From Massilia sp. UMI-21 (GTDB lineage Bacteria > Pseudomonadota > Gammaproteobacteria > Burkholderiales > Burkholderiaceae_D), in contig CP063848.1 in assembly GCA_015277795.1 (NCBI GenBank), positions 4,092,001-4,156,000 of the forward strand: 64,000 nt of DNA, given 5' to 3'. Below, one piece after another: positions 41,995 through 52,135 of the stretch; position 1 is the stretch's first letter; the number at the start of each line of letters is the position of its first letter. A program made the position numbers and the translations under genes. Below the pieces are notes generated by a model that was not told the origin of the DNA, searched no databases, and saw only the letters and a program-made list of their open reading frames with translations.

Positions 41995-43041
41995 ATGAGC
42001 ACCGCACACTATTTCGACGGCCGCAGCGCACGCCTGCATCTGGTCGAGCTGGCGACCGACGACGGCAGCATCCACCTGACCGGCACGACCAGCCGCAGCT
42101 ATTCCATGGCCAGCACCCGCCTGGCCGAGCCCTTCCGGCACGCCCCGGCCGTGCTCTACTTCGCGGACGGCAGCCACGCCGAGATGCAGGACCCGGCCAT
42201 GCTTGCGCAGCTCGCCGCCGCGCTCGGCTACCGCAAGCCCTGGGTGGTGCGCTGGCAGGAGCATACCGCCGCGGCACTGACGGCCCTGGTGCTGCTGGTG
42301 CTGCTGATCGCCTCCGGCTGGTACTGGGGCATCCCGGCCGCCGCCGAACATCTTGCCAGCCGGGTGCCGCCCTCGGCCGACCGGGCCCTTGGCGAGAATG
42401 CCCTGGCGCTGATGCAGCGCCAGGGCCTGCTCAAGCCATCGCGCCTGAGCGACGACCGGATCGCGGCGCTGGAGGCCATCCTGCAGCGGGTCCAGCCGGC
42501 CTCCCCGCGCATCGGGCTGCGCCTGCGCGTGCAGGCCGCGCCGCAGCTGGGGCCGAACGCGCTGGCCTTCCCCGACGGGACCATCGTCCTCACCGACGAG
42601 ATGGTGCGCCTGGTGATGGGCAAGGACAACGATTTCGATGCCCGCGCCGCGGCGGCGCTGGCCGGCGTGCTGGCGCACGAGGTCGGCCACATACAGCAAC
42701 GCCACAGTGCGCGCACCCTCACCCGCTCTTCATTGACGGCGGCGCTGTCGGCCACGCTGTTCGGCGACTTCAGCGCCGTCGCCGCCGGGCTGCCGGCCGT
42801 GCTGAGCAACATGGCGTATTCGCGCGAGATGGAGCTCGCCGCCGACGACTACGCCGCGCGCACGCTGCGCGCACGCGACATTCCCCTGGCGCCGCTGGCC
42901 GACCTGTTCGACCACCTCGAGGAGCAGGATGACAAGCTGCCGGCATTCCTGCGCCAGACGATCAGCTACGGCTCCAGCCATCCCGACGCCGGCGAGCGCA
43001 GCGCGCGCCTGCGCGACGCCGACGGCGCGGCGAGCCGGTAG
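41995..43041 (+). CDS. M48-family membrane metallopeptidase
   Basis: A 348-residue zinc protease. The N-terminal cytoplasmic region (about 80 residues) is followed by one strong membrane segment (LTALVLLVLLIASGWYWGI). The periplasmic peptidase domain has HEVGH at 228-232 and the third ligand Glu in MELAADDYA. It resembles BepA- and LoiP-type enzymes but lacks TPR repeats and a lipobox. It is paired with the DUF898 gene. Confidence 0.87.
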   Translation: MSTAHYFDGRSARLHLVELATDDGSIHLTGTTSRSYSMASTRLAEPFRHAPAVLYFADGSHAEMQDPAMLAQLAAALGYRKPWVVRWQEHTAAALTALVLLVLLIASGWYWGIPAAAEHLASRVPPSADRALGENALALMQRQGLLKPSRLSDDRIAALEAILQRVQPASPRIGLRLRVQAAPQLGPNALAFPDGTIVLTDEMVRLVMGKDNDFDARAAAALAGVLAHEVGHIQQRHSARTLTRSSLTAALSATLFGDFSAVAAGLPAVLSNMAYSREMELAADDYAARTLRARDIPLAPLADLFDHLEEQDDKLPAFLRQTISYGSSHPDAGERSARLRDADGAASR

Positions 43042-43155
43042 CGCCGCTTGCGCCCGCGACAGTCAGGAAACGCTACCTTGCCGCTTTCCGCTGCGCCCGG
43101 TGCGCGATGAGGCTATGATCGGCGCCGTATCCAACCCACCGTCCCGATCGCACCC

Positions 43156-45435
43156 ATGTACCTGCCCTCCCCGCTTCGCCTGGCCGCCCGCGCCGCGCAG
43201 CTTTCCGCGCTGCTTCCCATCCTGCTGCTGCCGGCCGCGGCGCCCGCCACGGCCGGCGTCCTCGACGAAGTCCCGCTCCCGGACATCAGCGCCGTGACCG
43301 ACTACCGGCCCAGGATTCCGCTGCGGGTCTACAGCGCCGACAAGGTGCTGATCGGCGAATTCGGCGCCGAACGGCGCGATTTCGTGCCGATCGCGCGGAT
43401 CCCCGCCCTGATGAAGGCCGCCGTGCTGTCGATCGAGGATGCGCGCTTCTATGAACACGGCGGCATCGACTGGATTCGCGCGCTGGGCGCCGCCAGGGCC
43501 AACCTGGCCTCGCTCGGCAGCTTCCGCCAGGGCGGCTCGACCATCACCATGCAGGTGGCGCGCAACTTCTTCCTGTCGCGCGACAAGACCCTGCCGCGCA
43601 AGCTCACCGAAGTCGCGCTGGCCTACAAGATCGAGCAGGCCCTGAGCAAGGACCAGATCCTGGAGGTCTACATGAACCAGATCTACCTCGGCCAGCGTTC
43701 CTACGGCTTCTCGAGCGCGGCGCGCACCTATTTTGGCAAGTCGCTGGACAAACTGAGCCTGGCCGAAACCGCGATGCTGGCCGGCCTGCCGCAGAACCCC
43801 TCGCGCCACAATCCGGTCGCCAGTCCGGAGCGCGCCCAGGAGCGCCAGCGCGTGGTCCTGAAACGCATGCTTGCGCTGGGCAGGATCAACGAAGCGCAGT
43901 ACCGGCGCGCACTGGCCGAGCCGCTGCGCGTGCGGCAGGACGGCGGCGGCCCGGGCGCCGGCGCCGAGTACGTCGCCGAGCTGGCGCGCCAGGCCGCTTT
44001 TTCCCGCTTCGGCCAGGCCGCCTACGAACACGGCTACAGCGTCACCACCAGCATCCATGCGGCCGAGCAGAACGCCGCCTTCGAGGCGGTACGGCGCAAC
44101 GCCATCGCCTACGACCGCCGCCACGGCTACCGCGGCCCTGAAGCCCGCATCGCCCTGCCGAAGGAGGCGGCGCAACGCGAAGACGCGATCCAGGCGGCGC
44201 TGCAGCAGCGCCCCGCGGTCGCCGGCTTCACGCCGGCCGTGGTGCTGGCGGCCTCGCCCAAGCGGGTGCGGGTGGCCACCCGCGACGGCGAAACGATCGA
44301 CATCAAGGGCGCCGGGCTCGCATTCGCCGCCCCCGCCCTGTCTTCCGCCGCCAAGGCCGGCCTCCGGCTGACGCCAGGCGCCGTGGTGCGGATCGCGCGA
44401 ACCGGCAAGGACGGCTGGGCGATCGGCCAGCTGCCGCAGGTCGCATCGGCCTTCGTGGCGCTCGACGCCCAGACCGGCCTGGTGCGCGCAATGGTCGGCG
44501 GCGTCGACTACCAGCTGCAAAAGCTCAACCACGTGACCCAGGCCTGGCGCCAGCCAGGATCGAGCATCAAGCCCTTCGTGTACTCGGCGGCGCTGGAGCG
44601 CGGCTTCTTCCCCGGCACCACCATCCTCGACGAGCCGCTCGATTTCTCCGACGAGAAGGCCTACGCCAACTGGTCGCCGCGCAACGACGACGGCGTGTTC
44701 GAAGGTCCGGTGACGATCCGCCATGCGCTCACGCATTCGCGCAACGTGCCGACCGTGCGCATGCTGCGTGCCCTGGATGTCGACTATGCGCGCGGACACC
44801 TGGCGCGCTTCGGCTTCGACCTGGCGCGCCACCCGAGCAACCTGACCCTGGCCCTGGGCACCGGCGCGGTGACGCCACTGCAGCTGGCCGGCGCCTATGC
44901 GGTGCTGGCCAACGGCGGCTACCGGGTCGAGCCGCAGCTGGCGATGACGATCCAGGACCGCGACGGCCGGGTGCTGTTCGAGAGCGGCAAACCGCGCGCG
45001 CTGCAGGAAGCCGCCCGGGTGCTCGATGCGCGCAATGCCTTCATTCTCGATTCGATGCTGCGCGACGTGGCGCGTGCCGGCACCGGCGCCCAGGCTTCGC
45101 GTCTCCTGAGCCGGACCGACCTGGCGGGCAAGACCGGCACCACCAGCAATGCCATCGACGGCTGGTTCGCCGGCTACGGCGGCAACGTGGTGGCGGTCGC
45201 CTGGATGGGCCATGACGAACCGCGCTCGCTGGGCAGTCGCGAATTCGGCGCCACGCTGGCGCTGCCGGTCTGGGTCGACTACATGCGGGTGGCGCTGGCC
45301 GGGACGCCGCAGCGCGAGCGCGCCGTGCCCGAAGGCGTGGTGCGCGCGGGTGGCGACTGGGTGTATGCGGAGTTCGCCGAACCGGCGCCGGATGCCCGGG
45401 AAAGCGCGGCTGCGCCTGCGGAACAGACGCCGTGA
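43156..45435 (+). CDS. Class A penicillin-binding protein (PBP1A family)
   Basis: A bifunctional peptidoglycan synthase, 759 residues. A signal or anchor is at the N-terminus. The glycosyltransferase domain has SIEDARFYEHGGID (catalytic Glu) and GGSTITMQVARNFF. The transpeptidase domain has the nucleophile in SSIK (469-472), the SxN motif in THSRNVPTV and KTGT at 659-662. It is shorter than typical MrcA (about 850), lacking most of the OB-domain insert, and so is likely an accessory PBP1A paralogue. Confidence 0.88.
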   Translation: MYLPSPLRLAARAAQLSALLPILLLPAAAPATAGVLDEVPLPDISAVTDYRPRIPLRVYSADKVLIGEFGAERRDFVPIARIPALMKAAVLSIEDARFYEHGGIDWIRALGAARANLASLGSFRQGGSTITMQVARNFFLSRDKTLPRKLTEVALAYKIEQALSKDQILEVYMNQIYLGQRSYGFSSAARTYFGKSLDKLSLAETAMLAGLPQNPSRHNPVASPERAQERQRVVLKRMLALGRINEAQYRRALAEPLRVRQDGGGPGAGAEYVAELARQAAFSRFGQAAYEHGYSVTTSIHAAEQNAAFEAVRRNAIAYDRRHGYRGPEARIALPKEAAQREDAIQAALQQRPAVAGFTPAVVLAASPKRVRVATRDGETIDIKGAGLAFAAPALSSAAKAGLRLTPGAVVRIARTGKDGWAIGQLPQVASAFVALDAQTGLVRAMVGGVDYQLQKLNHVTQAWRQPGSSIKPFVYSAALERGFFPGTTILDEPLDFSDEKAYANWSPRNDDGVFEGPVTIRHALTHSRNVPTVRMLRALDVDYARGHLARFGFDLARHPSNLTLALGTGAVTPLQLAGAYAVLANGGYRVEPQLAMTIQDRDGRVLFESGKPRALQEAARVLDARNAFILDSMLRDVARAGTGAQASRLLSRTDLAGKTGTTSNAIDGWFAGYGGNVVAVAWMGHDEPRSLGSREFGATLALPVWVDYMRVALAGTPQRERAVPEGVVRAGGDWVYAEFAEPAPDARESAAAPAEQTP

Positions 45436-45486
45436 CGGGAGGCGGGCGCGGGCGGCCTCCCTGCCTGCACACCGTCGCCTGGCAGT

Positions 45487-46008
45487 TTATCTGGGTGGCG
45501 CCGGGAACAGGATCGCCGGGCCCTTCGGGACCACGCCCGGCGCGAGTGCGGCGGGCGCCGGCTTGCCGGCCGGGCCGAGATGGCGCACGAAGCGGTAGAT
45601 CGCGCGCAGGTCTTCCTTGTCCATCGTATTCAGCGTAAACCAGGGCATCGGCGGGCGCGCCTGCATGGTCTGCGCCATCTTGATCCAGTCTTCCTCGCCC
45701 ATCGCGTTCATCGACAGGCGCAGGTTGGTCGGATAGGTGGTCCCCCAGGGGCCGCGCCAGCCCAGCTGGTCGCCCTGGAGCCAGTCCTTTTCCGCGACCT
45801 TGCCGGCGCTCATGCCGTAGCCCGCGGTATGGCAGTCGTTGCAGCCGCCGACCTTCACCAGGTAGCGCCCGCGCTCGATGTACTTGCCCTGGGCCGAGGC
45901 GTTCGCCGGCGGATGCGGGTTGTTCTGGGCGGCATGGGCCGGCATGCCGAGCACCAGCAGCACGGCCGCCTGGAGAACCGCACGCGTGGTGTGGAAATGC
46001 TTGATCAT
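45487..46008 (-). CDS. Periplasmic monohaem cytochrome c
   Basis: A 173-residue protein with signal peptide (AVLLVLGMPAHAAQ) and one haem c site CNDCH (56-60). A Met ligand is probably in the AQTMQARPPMPW stretch. The pattern YLVKVGGCNDCHTAG...DWLQG is typical of cytochrome subunits of alcohol or sorbosone dehydrogenases, but no dehydrogenase gene is adjacent. It probably acts as a small electron carrier. Confidence 0.85.
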   Translation of the reverse strand: MIKHFHTTRAVLQAAVLLVLGMPAHAAQNNPHPPANASAQGKYIERGRYLVKVGGCNDCHTAGYGMSAGKVAEKDWLQGDQLGWRGPWGTTYPTNLRLSMNAMGEEDWIKMAQTMQARPPMPWFTLNTMDKEDLRAIYRFVRHLGPAGKPAPAALAPGVVPKGPAILFPAPPR

Positions 46009-46113
46009 GGTGGTCCGCTCCCGATGTGCTTGTCAATACACGTCAGGATACGCCAGCTTGGCTGCCACCGGCAGCCCCACGGCGGGGGGGGATCGTGCGG
46101 GCCGACTGTTTTT

Positions 46114-47718
46114 TTAAGGCAAGCCTTGCACCCTTCCCTCCTTCGGATAATCGATCACGTAGTCCACATCGAAGCGGACGGTCTGGTTCGGCTTCAGGCT
46201 GCGCTCCCAGCCGACCAGGCCGCGCCGCTGCTGCCAGTCCTTGACGTTCGCTTGCGGGCTGAGCGCGATCTTCACCTCGACCTTGTCCGATTCGCTGACC
46301 GGGGTCGGCTCCAGCACCAGGATGTCGATCGGCTGGCGGTGGAAGCTCGTTACCACATAGGTGTCGGCGATGCGCTTCTGGGTGTCCTGCCTGAAGATCC
46401 CCGCCTGGCCGGTTTTCTGGTCGCGGTGCTCGGTGCTTACCCGCACCAGCGGATCGCGGCCGAAGGACATCGAGAAGCGCTCGCTGGCCTGGGGATCCCA
46501 GTGCAGCGCGCCGACATAGGAGCCGTCGCGGCGCAGCTGCACCTGGCCCGGCAGCCAGACGCCGTCCGGCCGCGCCGCGTCGATGGTCAGGACCGCCGTG
46601 TCGCCGTTGGTGCGCGGGGAAATGCGCACCAGCTGCTTGACCGCCAGGTTCTGCTTCGCCAGGCCGACCGAGATCTCGCGCCCGTCCGAGGCCAGGTCGA
46701 CCCGGGCCGGCACCTCGTATTCGGTAGTGAAGGTTCCCTGCGTTTCCACGATCGGCGCGACGTAGTCGTCGGCCGCCCTGATGCGCGAGCCGCTCACGCT
46801 CACGGCCTTGGGCGCTGCCGGCGGCGGGGGCGGCGCGGCGTAACGGAACTGGGTCGCCAGGGCCATTTCCTGCTCCTGCGGCGGCCGCCAGCTCAGCAGC
46901 CAGGGCGAGGGATCGGGCGCGTATGCGGTCAGGTTCGGCTGGCCTGTGGAGAGCCGCAGTTTGACCCCGCTCCAGTCCTCGCCGGTCTTCTGCGAGATCG
47001 AGGCCATGCGTTCGAGTTCGAGGTTTGAAGCGTTCGAGTCCAGCGAAGCGCGGTAGGTCGGCTTCCAGCCGGCGCGCTTGACCTGGTAACTCAGCACCAG
47101 CCGGCCCGCCTGCCTGGCCGCCACCGCCACCGTCATGCTGCGGCTCTCGCGGGTGCCGGCCTGTAGCTTGGCCAGGTCGCGCTTGAGGGCGTCGAGCTGT
47201 TTGGTCAGCGAACGCTTCCTGACTTCGGCCTCGTGCATGCGGGCCAGGGCCTCGCTGCCGCCCTTGCGGATCGCATCCAGGGTCGCCAGCAGCGCCTTGG
47301 GGTCGGCGGCCACCGAACGGGTCGCATTCTCGCCGCCGCCCAGGCGCTCGAGATAGCCCTGCACCAGTTGCGCCGCCTTGTAGTCCGCATCGATCAGCGC
47401 GAGCTTGTCCTGCACGGCCTGGATCTGCGCGTCGAGTTCCGCCTCGCGCGGATTGCGGCTCTCGGCCGTGGCCCGGTCGCGCGTGATGACTTGCCCCACC
47501 TGGATGCCCGGATCGGCCTGCAGGCGCATGGTGTCGGTATCGAAGTTGGCCAGCAGGCCGGTGATCTCGACCTGGGTCGTGCCAGGTGCTATCTGCAGCA
47601 CCCGCTCCACGGTGGCGCTGCCGGGATACAGGGTGACGCTCTGGATCGGCGCCTCGACGGCGGATGCGCTGGAGGCGACCAGCGCCAGGAGGACCGGCCA
47701 TTGCTGTTTCATTGCCAT
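46114..47718 (-). CDS. DUF4139 / mucoidy-inhibitor (MuiA)-like exported protein
   Basis: A 534-residue exported protein. A signal peptide is followed by an N-terminal DUF4140 domain (SVTLYPGSATVERVLQI), a coiled coil (about 75-165), and the C-terminal DUF4139 beta domain (GWKPTYRASLDS; TGEDWSGVKLRLSTGQP). Family members are exported and of unclear role; the name comes from a mucoidy phenotype. ATG 47718 starts the signal peptide; a second Met is two codons downstream. Confidence 0.82.
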   Translation of the reverse strand: MAMKQQWPVLLALVASSASAVEAPIQSVTLYPGSATVERVLQIAPGTTQVEITGLLANFDTDTMRLQADPGIQVGQVITRDRATAESRNPREAELDAQIQAVQDKLALIDADYKAAQLVQGYLERLGGGENATRSVAADPKALLATLDAIRKGGSEALARMHEAEVRKRSLTKQLDALKRDLAKLQAGTRESRSMTVAVAARQAGRLVLSYQVKRAGWKPTYRASLDSNASNLELERMASISQKTGEDWSGVKLRLSTGQPNLTAYAPDPSPWLLSWRPPQEQEMALATQFRYAAPPPPPAAPKAVSVSGSRIRAADDYVAPIVETQGTFTTEYEVPARVDLASDGREISVGLAKQNLAVKQLVRISPRTNGDTAVLTIDAARPDGVWLPGQVQLRRDGSYVGALHWDPQASERFSMSFGRDPLVRVSTEHRDQKTGQAGIFRQDTQKRIADTYVVTSFHRQPIDILVLEPTPVSESDKVEVKIALSPQANVKDWQQRRGLVGWERSLKPNQTVRFDVDYVIDYPKEGRVQGLP

Positions 47719-47823
47719 GGACTCTTCTTTTCGAAATGGGATGATTTTGCGAGAGTAACAGATAGCGAAGTGCAAAAACCCGCAAAAAACCACGGCAGGG
47801 CAAGACTTGTGTAAGCAGATATG

Positions 47824-48351
47824 TCAGCGCGAGCGTGCCGCTGCCAGGGCCTGTTCCACCAACGATGCCGGAGGCGCGCGCAGGTCGAGGGTGAGGCCGC
47901 ATTCGTCCGGCTGCAAGGGTTCGAGATCGCGCAACTGGCTGTCGAGCAGCGCGGGCGGCATGAAATGGCCGCTGCGCGCGGCCATGCGCTGCGCGATCAG
48001 CTCGCGGTCGCCGTGCAGGTGGACGAAGCAGACCTGCCGGTCCTCGCCGCGCAGCAGCTCGCGGTAGCTGCGCTTCAGGGCGGAGCAGGCCAGCACCGCT
48101 ACCTCGCCCTCTTCCTGCGCTGTCAGGAGTTCGGCGCGCAGGGCCCGCAGCCAGTCCCAGCGCTCGGCGTCGGTCAGCGGCACGCCGGCCGCCATCCTGG
48201 CCAGGTTCTGCGCCGGGTGGAAACGGTCGCCTTCGATGAAGCGCGCGCCCAGCGCCTGGGCGAGCAGCGCGCCGACCAGGCTCTTGCCGCAGCCGCTCAC
48301 GCCCATGACGATCCAGGCGCTTGGCGCTTGCGTGCTGGTGGTGGTGTTCAT
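47824..48351 (-). CDS. gntK: Gluconokinase
   Basis: Phosphorylates gluconate to 6-phosphogluconate for the Entner-Doudoroff or pentose phosphate routes. It has 175 residues, a GntK-type P-loop kinase. Walker A GVSGCGKS is at 17-24, FIEGDRFHP binds substrate, and CSALKRSYRELLR and HFMPPALLDSQL are diagnostic. No gluconate permease or gnt regulator is adjacent. Confidence 0.93.
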   Translation of the reverse strand: MNTTTSTQAPSAWIVMGVSGCGKSLVGALLAQALGARFIEGDRFHPAQNLARMAAGVPLTDAERWDWLRALRAELLTAQEEGEVAVLACSALKRSYRELLRGEDRQVCFVHLHGDRELIAQRMAARSGHFMPPALLDSQLRDLEPLQPDECGLTLDLRAPPASLVEQALAAARSR

Positions 48352-48407
48352 CGATATGGCAGACCGGCAAATCCAGTGTGCGTTTGACTATCTGGTCAGG
48401 AACCTGG

Positions 48408-48659
48408 CTAGCGATTTTCCGGATCGGTCCGGCGCTCGGGAGGATCGCCCTCCTCGAAGCCCGCGACAAACAGCATCAGCAAGTCATTGGTCACTTTTTC
48501 GTGTCCCGCTTCCAGCAGCTCATTCGCCATTCCCGTCAGCTCGACCGGGCCGAGCTTGGCGCCCGTGTGATCGACCGCATGTCGTGTCACCTTGCCAAGC
48601 TGGAACGCTAACTCGGCAATCATCGTTTTTTCTGTGGCATTCATCTCGAACTCTTTCAT
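48408..48659 (-). CDS. Small hypothetical protein
   Basis: An 83-residue, mostly helical, soluble and acidic product with no recognised family. A Met at codon 6 (48644) is an alternative start. The mid part [31 protein letters not shown] looks amphipathic. It is encoded between dnaE2 and gntK on the same strand, with about 175 bp to dnaE2. Coding bias is moderate and there is no domain support. Confidence 0.5.
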   Translation of the reverse strand: MKEFEMNATEKTMIAELAFQLGKVTRHAVDHTGAKLGPVELTGMANELLEAGHEKVTNDLLMLFVAGFEEGDPPERRTDPENR

Positions 48660-48833
48660 CTTGGTCGCGCGCTCGTCCGCGCCGAAGGCGGTCGCAGGTC
48701 GAAGCTGCCCGCCCGGCGCAGCATATCAGGTTGCCGTCCAGCGTGGCCCGGGCGCGACCTACGGAGCGCTCATCCGAACGGCGCAAGCGAAAACGGATCA
48801 ATTGCATACCCGGGTGGGGGCAGCTTGCTCGTC

Positions 48834-51800
48834 CTAGCAAAAATCCCGGCTCGGCGCGCGCAGCTTGCCCAGCAAATGCGACATGTCCACCAGCCGCTTG
48901 GCCACCAGGTGGCGCACCTGCCCCTGCTGCTGCCAGACGCCGTACACGCCCAGCAGCGGCGCATGGAGTACTTCGCGCCGCTGCTGCTCCACCAGGGTGG
49001 GCCAGACGATCACGTTGATGTTCCCGGTCTCGTCCTCGAGCGTCATGAACAGCACGCCCTTGGCCGTGCCGGGACGCTGGCGCACCGTCACCAGGCCGCA
49101 GGCGCGCGCCAGCTGGCCGTCGGCGTAATCCATCAGGGTGGAGGCCGGCATGAAGCGCCTGGCCAGCAGCCCCTCGCGCAGCAACGCCAGCGGATGGCGG
49201 CCAAGCGTCAGGCCCTGCGCGCGGTAGTCGCCCACGATCTCGTCGGCCTCGGACGGCGCGGCCAGCTGCGGCAGTTCCTCTACCGGCGCGGTCGGGCGCA
49301 GCAAGTCCTTGTCGGGCACCGCCCCCACCGCCTGCCACAGCGCCTCGCGCCGGTGCCCGGCCAGCGACTGCAATGCATTGGCGCCGGCCAGCACCTGCAG
49401 GTCGCCCCGGTCGAGCCCGGCGCGGCGCGCCAGGTCGGCCACGCTCTCGAAGGGACGCACCGCGCGCGCCATCTCGATGCGCAGCGCCACTTCCTGCCTC
49501 ATCCCGCGCTGCAGGGACAAGCCTAGCCGCACTGCGGGCTGGATTGTCCGGTCCACCGGATCGCATTCTTCCAGCGTCGAGTCCCAGCCGCTGATGGCCA
49601 CGTCGGCCGGGCGCACCTCGATGCCGTGGCGGCGTGCGTCCTGCACCAGTTGCGAGGGACTGTAGAAACCCATCGGCTGGCTGTTGAGCAGCGCGCACAA
49701 GAAGGCCGCCGGCTCGTGGCACTTGAGCCAGGAACTGGCATAGGCCAGCAGCGCGAAGCTGGCCGCATGCGACTCGGGAAAGCCGTACTCGCCGAAACCC
49801 TGGATCTGGCTGAAGATCGCCTCGGCGAATTCCAGGGTATAGCCGCGCTCCAGCATGCCCTTCACGATGCGCTCGTAGTACTTCTCCAGCCCGCCCTTGC
49901 GCTTCCAGGCCGCCATCGCACGCCGCAGCTGGTCGGCCTCGCCCGGGCTGAAGCCGGCGCCCAGGATCGCCACCTGCATCACCTGCTCCTGGAAGATCGG
50001 CACGCCCAGCGTGCGCTCGAGCGCCACCTTCATTTCGGGGCTCGGATAGTGGATCGGCTCCAGGCCCTGGCGCCGCCGCAGATACGGATGCACCATGCCG
50101 CCCTGGATCGGGCCGGGCCGCACCACCGCCACCTCGATCACCAGGTCGTAGAAGCGGCGCGGACGCATGCGCGGCAGCATGCTCATCTGCGCGCGCGACT
50201 CGATCTGGAACACGCCCACCGTGTCGGCCGCGCAGATCATGTCGTAGGTGGCGGTGTCGTCAGGCGGGATGTCCTGCATCTCGAACAGGTTGCCGTAGCG
50301 CTGGCCGACCAGCTCCAGCCCGCGGCGCAGCATCGACAGCATGCCCAGCGCCAGCACGTCCACTTTCATGAGCCCGAGTTCTTCCAGGTCGTTCTTGTCC
50401 CACTGGATGACGCTGCGCTCCGCCATGGTGGCGTTCTCGATCGGCACCAGGCGCGACAGCTTGCCGCGCGCGATCACGAAGCCGCCCGGATGCTGCGACA
50501 GGTGGCGCGGGAAGTTCAGCAGTTTGTCGGCAAGCGTCGCCCACTGCTGCGCCAGGCGCGATTCCGGGTCCAGCCCGGCCTCGGCCAGGCGGCCCAGCAG
50601 ATCGGCGCGGCTGTCGAACCAATGGTGGGTCTTGGCCACCTTCTCGACGATGGCCAGGTCGATGCCGAGCGCGCGCCCGCTGTCGCGCAGCGCACTCTTG
50701 GGCCGGTAGCTGATCACCACCGCCGCCAGCGCCGCCCGCTCGCGCCCATATTTTTGATAAATGTACTGGATGACCTCTTCGCGGCGCTGGTGCTCGAAAT
50801 CGACGTCGATGTCGGGCGGCTCGTTGCGCTCCTTCGAGATGAAGCGTTCGAACAGCAGGCTGGCGCGCGCCGGGTCGACCTCGGTGATGCCGAGGCAGTA
50901 GCACACCGCGGAGTTGGCGGCCGAACCGCGGCCCTGGCACAGGATGTGTTGCGAGCGCGCGAAGCGCACGATGTCGTACACGGTGAGGAAGTAGTGCTCG
51001 TAGCGCATCTCGGCGATCAGCTGCAACTCGTGCTCGACCTGCGCCTGCACCTTGGCCGGGATGCCCTCGCGGAAGCGCCGGTGCGCGCCGATATAGGTTT
51101 CCTGGCGCAGGAAGCTGCTGGCATCGTGGCCGGGCGGGACCACTTCGTCGGGGTATTCGTAGCGCAGCTCGTCCAGCGAAAAGGTACACAGGCGCGCGAT
51201 GCGCACCGTCTCGGCCAGCGCTTCGCGTCCGTAGATATTCCCCAGCCGCAGGCGCGAGCGCAGGTGCTGCTCGGCGTTCTGGGCCAGGCCATAGCCGCAT
51301 TCGGCCACCGGCTTCTTCAGTCGGGTGGCGGTGAGCGTGTCCTGCAGCGGTTTGCGCGAGCGCACGTGCATCACCACGTGGCCCAGCGCCGTGATCGGCA
51401 GGCCGTGCTGCCAACCCACTTCTTCCAGCGTTGCGCGGTGCGGCTCGTCGAAAGCGCGGTGCAGCAGCGCCATGCCGAGCCACGAACGGCCCGGGAAGGT
51501 GGAGGCCATCCACGCTGCCTGTGCATGCAAACGGTCGACATCGAGCGCTTCGTGCGACGGATAATGCGGCAGCAGGATCGCCAGGCAATCGGGCATGTGC
51601 TGCAGGTGCGCATGGGCGGGCGCGGGCCGGGCCAGGTCGTCCGGCGTCAGGAAGTACGTCCCTTTTTCGCTGCGCGTGCGGCCCAGGGTGATCAGCTCCG
51701 CTAGATTGCCGTAGCCGTTGCGGTTCTTGGCCAGCAGGATGAGCGACAGCGCCGCGCTGCCGTCCGGGTTCTTCAGGTGGAAGTGGGCGCCGATCACCAG

Positions 51801-52031
51801 GGGCAGGCCGGCTTTCTTCGCTTCGGCATGGGCGCGCACCACGCCGGCCAGCGAGCACTCGTCGGTCAGGGCCAGGGCAAAATAATCCAGCTGGACCGCC
51901 CGCGCCACCAGTTCCTCGGCATGCGAGGCGCCTTCCAGGAAGGAGAAGTTCGACAGGCAGAACAGCTCCGCGTAGGGAGGCAAGCCCTGTGGCAAAGTCG
52001 GCAGTGGCGGGAAGGGATCGGTCATCGGCAA
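48834..52031 (-). CDS. dnaE2: Error-prone DNA polymerase DnaE2
   Basis: A translesion C-family polymerase of the SOS mutasome that in many bacteria works with ImuA and ImuB. It has 1065 residues. The N-terminal PHP domain is LFCLSNFSFLEGASH, the polymerase catalytic region contains PPDIDVDFEHQRRE (about 402-415), and the C-terminal OB fold contains NINVIVWPTL. It lacks the beta-binding extension of replicative DnaE1. A perfect LexA box is upstream (52083-52102). imuA and imuB are not adjacent; the upstream neighbour is a divergent phzF-like gene. Confidence 0.95.
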   Translation of the reverse strand: MPMTDPFPPLPTLPQGLPPYAELFCLSNFSFLEGASHAEELVARAVQLDYFALALTDECSLAGVVRAHAEAKKAGLPLVIGAHFHLKNPDGSAALSLILLAKNRNGYGNLAELITLGRTRSEKGTYFLTPDDLARPAPAHAHLQHMPDCLAILLPHYPSHEALDVDRLHAQAAWMASTFPGRSWLGMALLHRAFDEPHRATLEEVGWQHGLPITALGHVVMHVRSRKPLQDTLTATRLKKPVAECGYGLAQNAEQHLRSRLRLGNIYGREALAETVRIARLCTFSLDELRYEYPDEVVPPGHDASSFLRQETYIGAHRRFREGIPAKVQAQVEHELQLIAEMRYEHYFLTVYDIVRFARSQHILCQGRGSAANSAVCYCLGITEVDPARASLLFERFISKERNEPPDIDVDFEHQRREEVIQYIYQKYGRERAALAAVVISYRPKSALRDSGRALGIDLAIVEKVAKTHHWFDSRADLLGRLAEAGLDPESRLAQQWATLADKLLNFPRHLSQHPGGFVIARGKLSRLVPIENATMAERSVIQWDKNDLEELGLMKVDVLALGMLSMLRRGLELVGQRYGNLFEMQDIPPDDTATYDMICAADTVGVFQIESRAQMSMLPRMRPRRFYDLVIEVAVVRPGPIQGGMVHPYLRRRQGLEPIHYPSPEMKVALERTLGVPIFQEQVMQVAILGAGFSPGEADQLRRAMAAWKRKGGLEKYYERIVKGMLERGYTLEFAEAIFSQIQGFGEYGFPESHAASFALLAYASSWLKCHEPAAFLCALLNSQPMGFYSPSQLVQDARRHGIEVRPADVAISGWDSTLEECDPVDRTIQPAVRLGLSLQRGMRQEVALRIEMARAVRPFESVADLARRAGLDRGDLQVLAGANALQSLAGHRREALWQAVGAVPDKDLLRPTAPVEELPQLAAPSEADEIVGDYRAQGLTLGRHPLALLREGLLARRFMPASTLMDYADGQLARACGLVTVRQRPGTAKGVLFMTLEDETGNINVIVWPTLVEQQRREVLHAPLLGVYGVWQQQGQVRHLVAKRLVDMSHLLGKLRAPSRDFC

Positions 52032-52082
52032 GGGCTGAACAAAAGCGGCGCGAACGGGCTACAATGCTAGTCAAACCAGCAA

Positions 52083-52102
52083 TACTGTATAAAAACACAG
52101 TA
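52083..52102. promoter_or_regulatory. LexA (SOS) box
   Basis: TACTGT-N8-ACAGTA, a perfect CTG-N10-CAG LexA site with extended symmetry. It lies in the 104-bp gap between dnaE2 and the divergent phzF-like gene, about 52 bp upstream of the dnaE2 start and 33 bp upstream of the other, so it could control both. Confidence 0.85.
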
Positions 52103-52135
52103 TAACCGAGACGACCCGTCCAGCAAGGAAAAACC

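Noticed and set aside
43063..45213. A 716-codon minus-strand frame opposite the penicillin-binding protein
   Set aside because: Shadow frame; all penicillin-binding motifs are on the plus strand.
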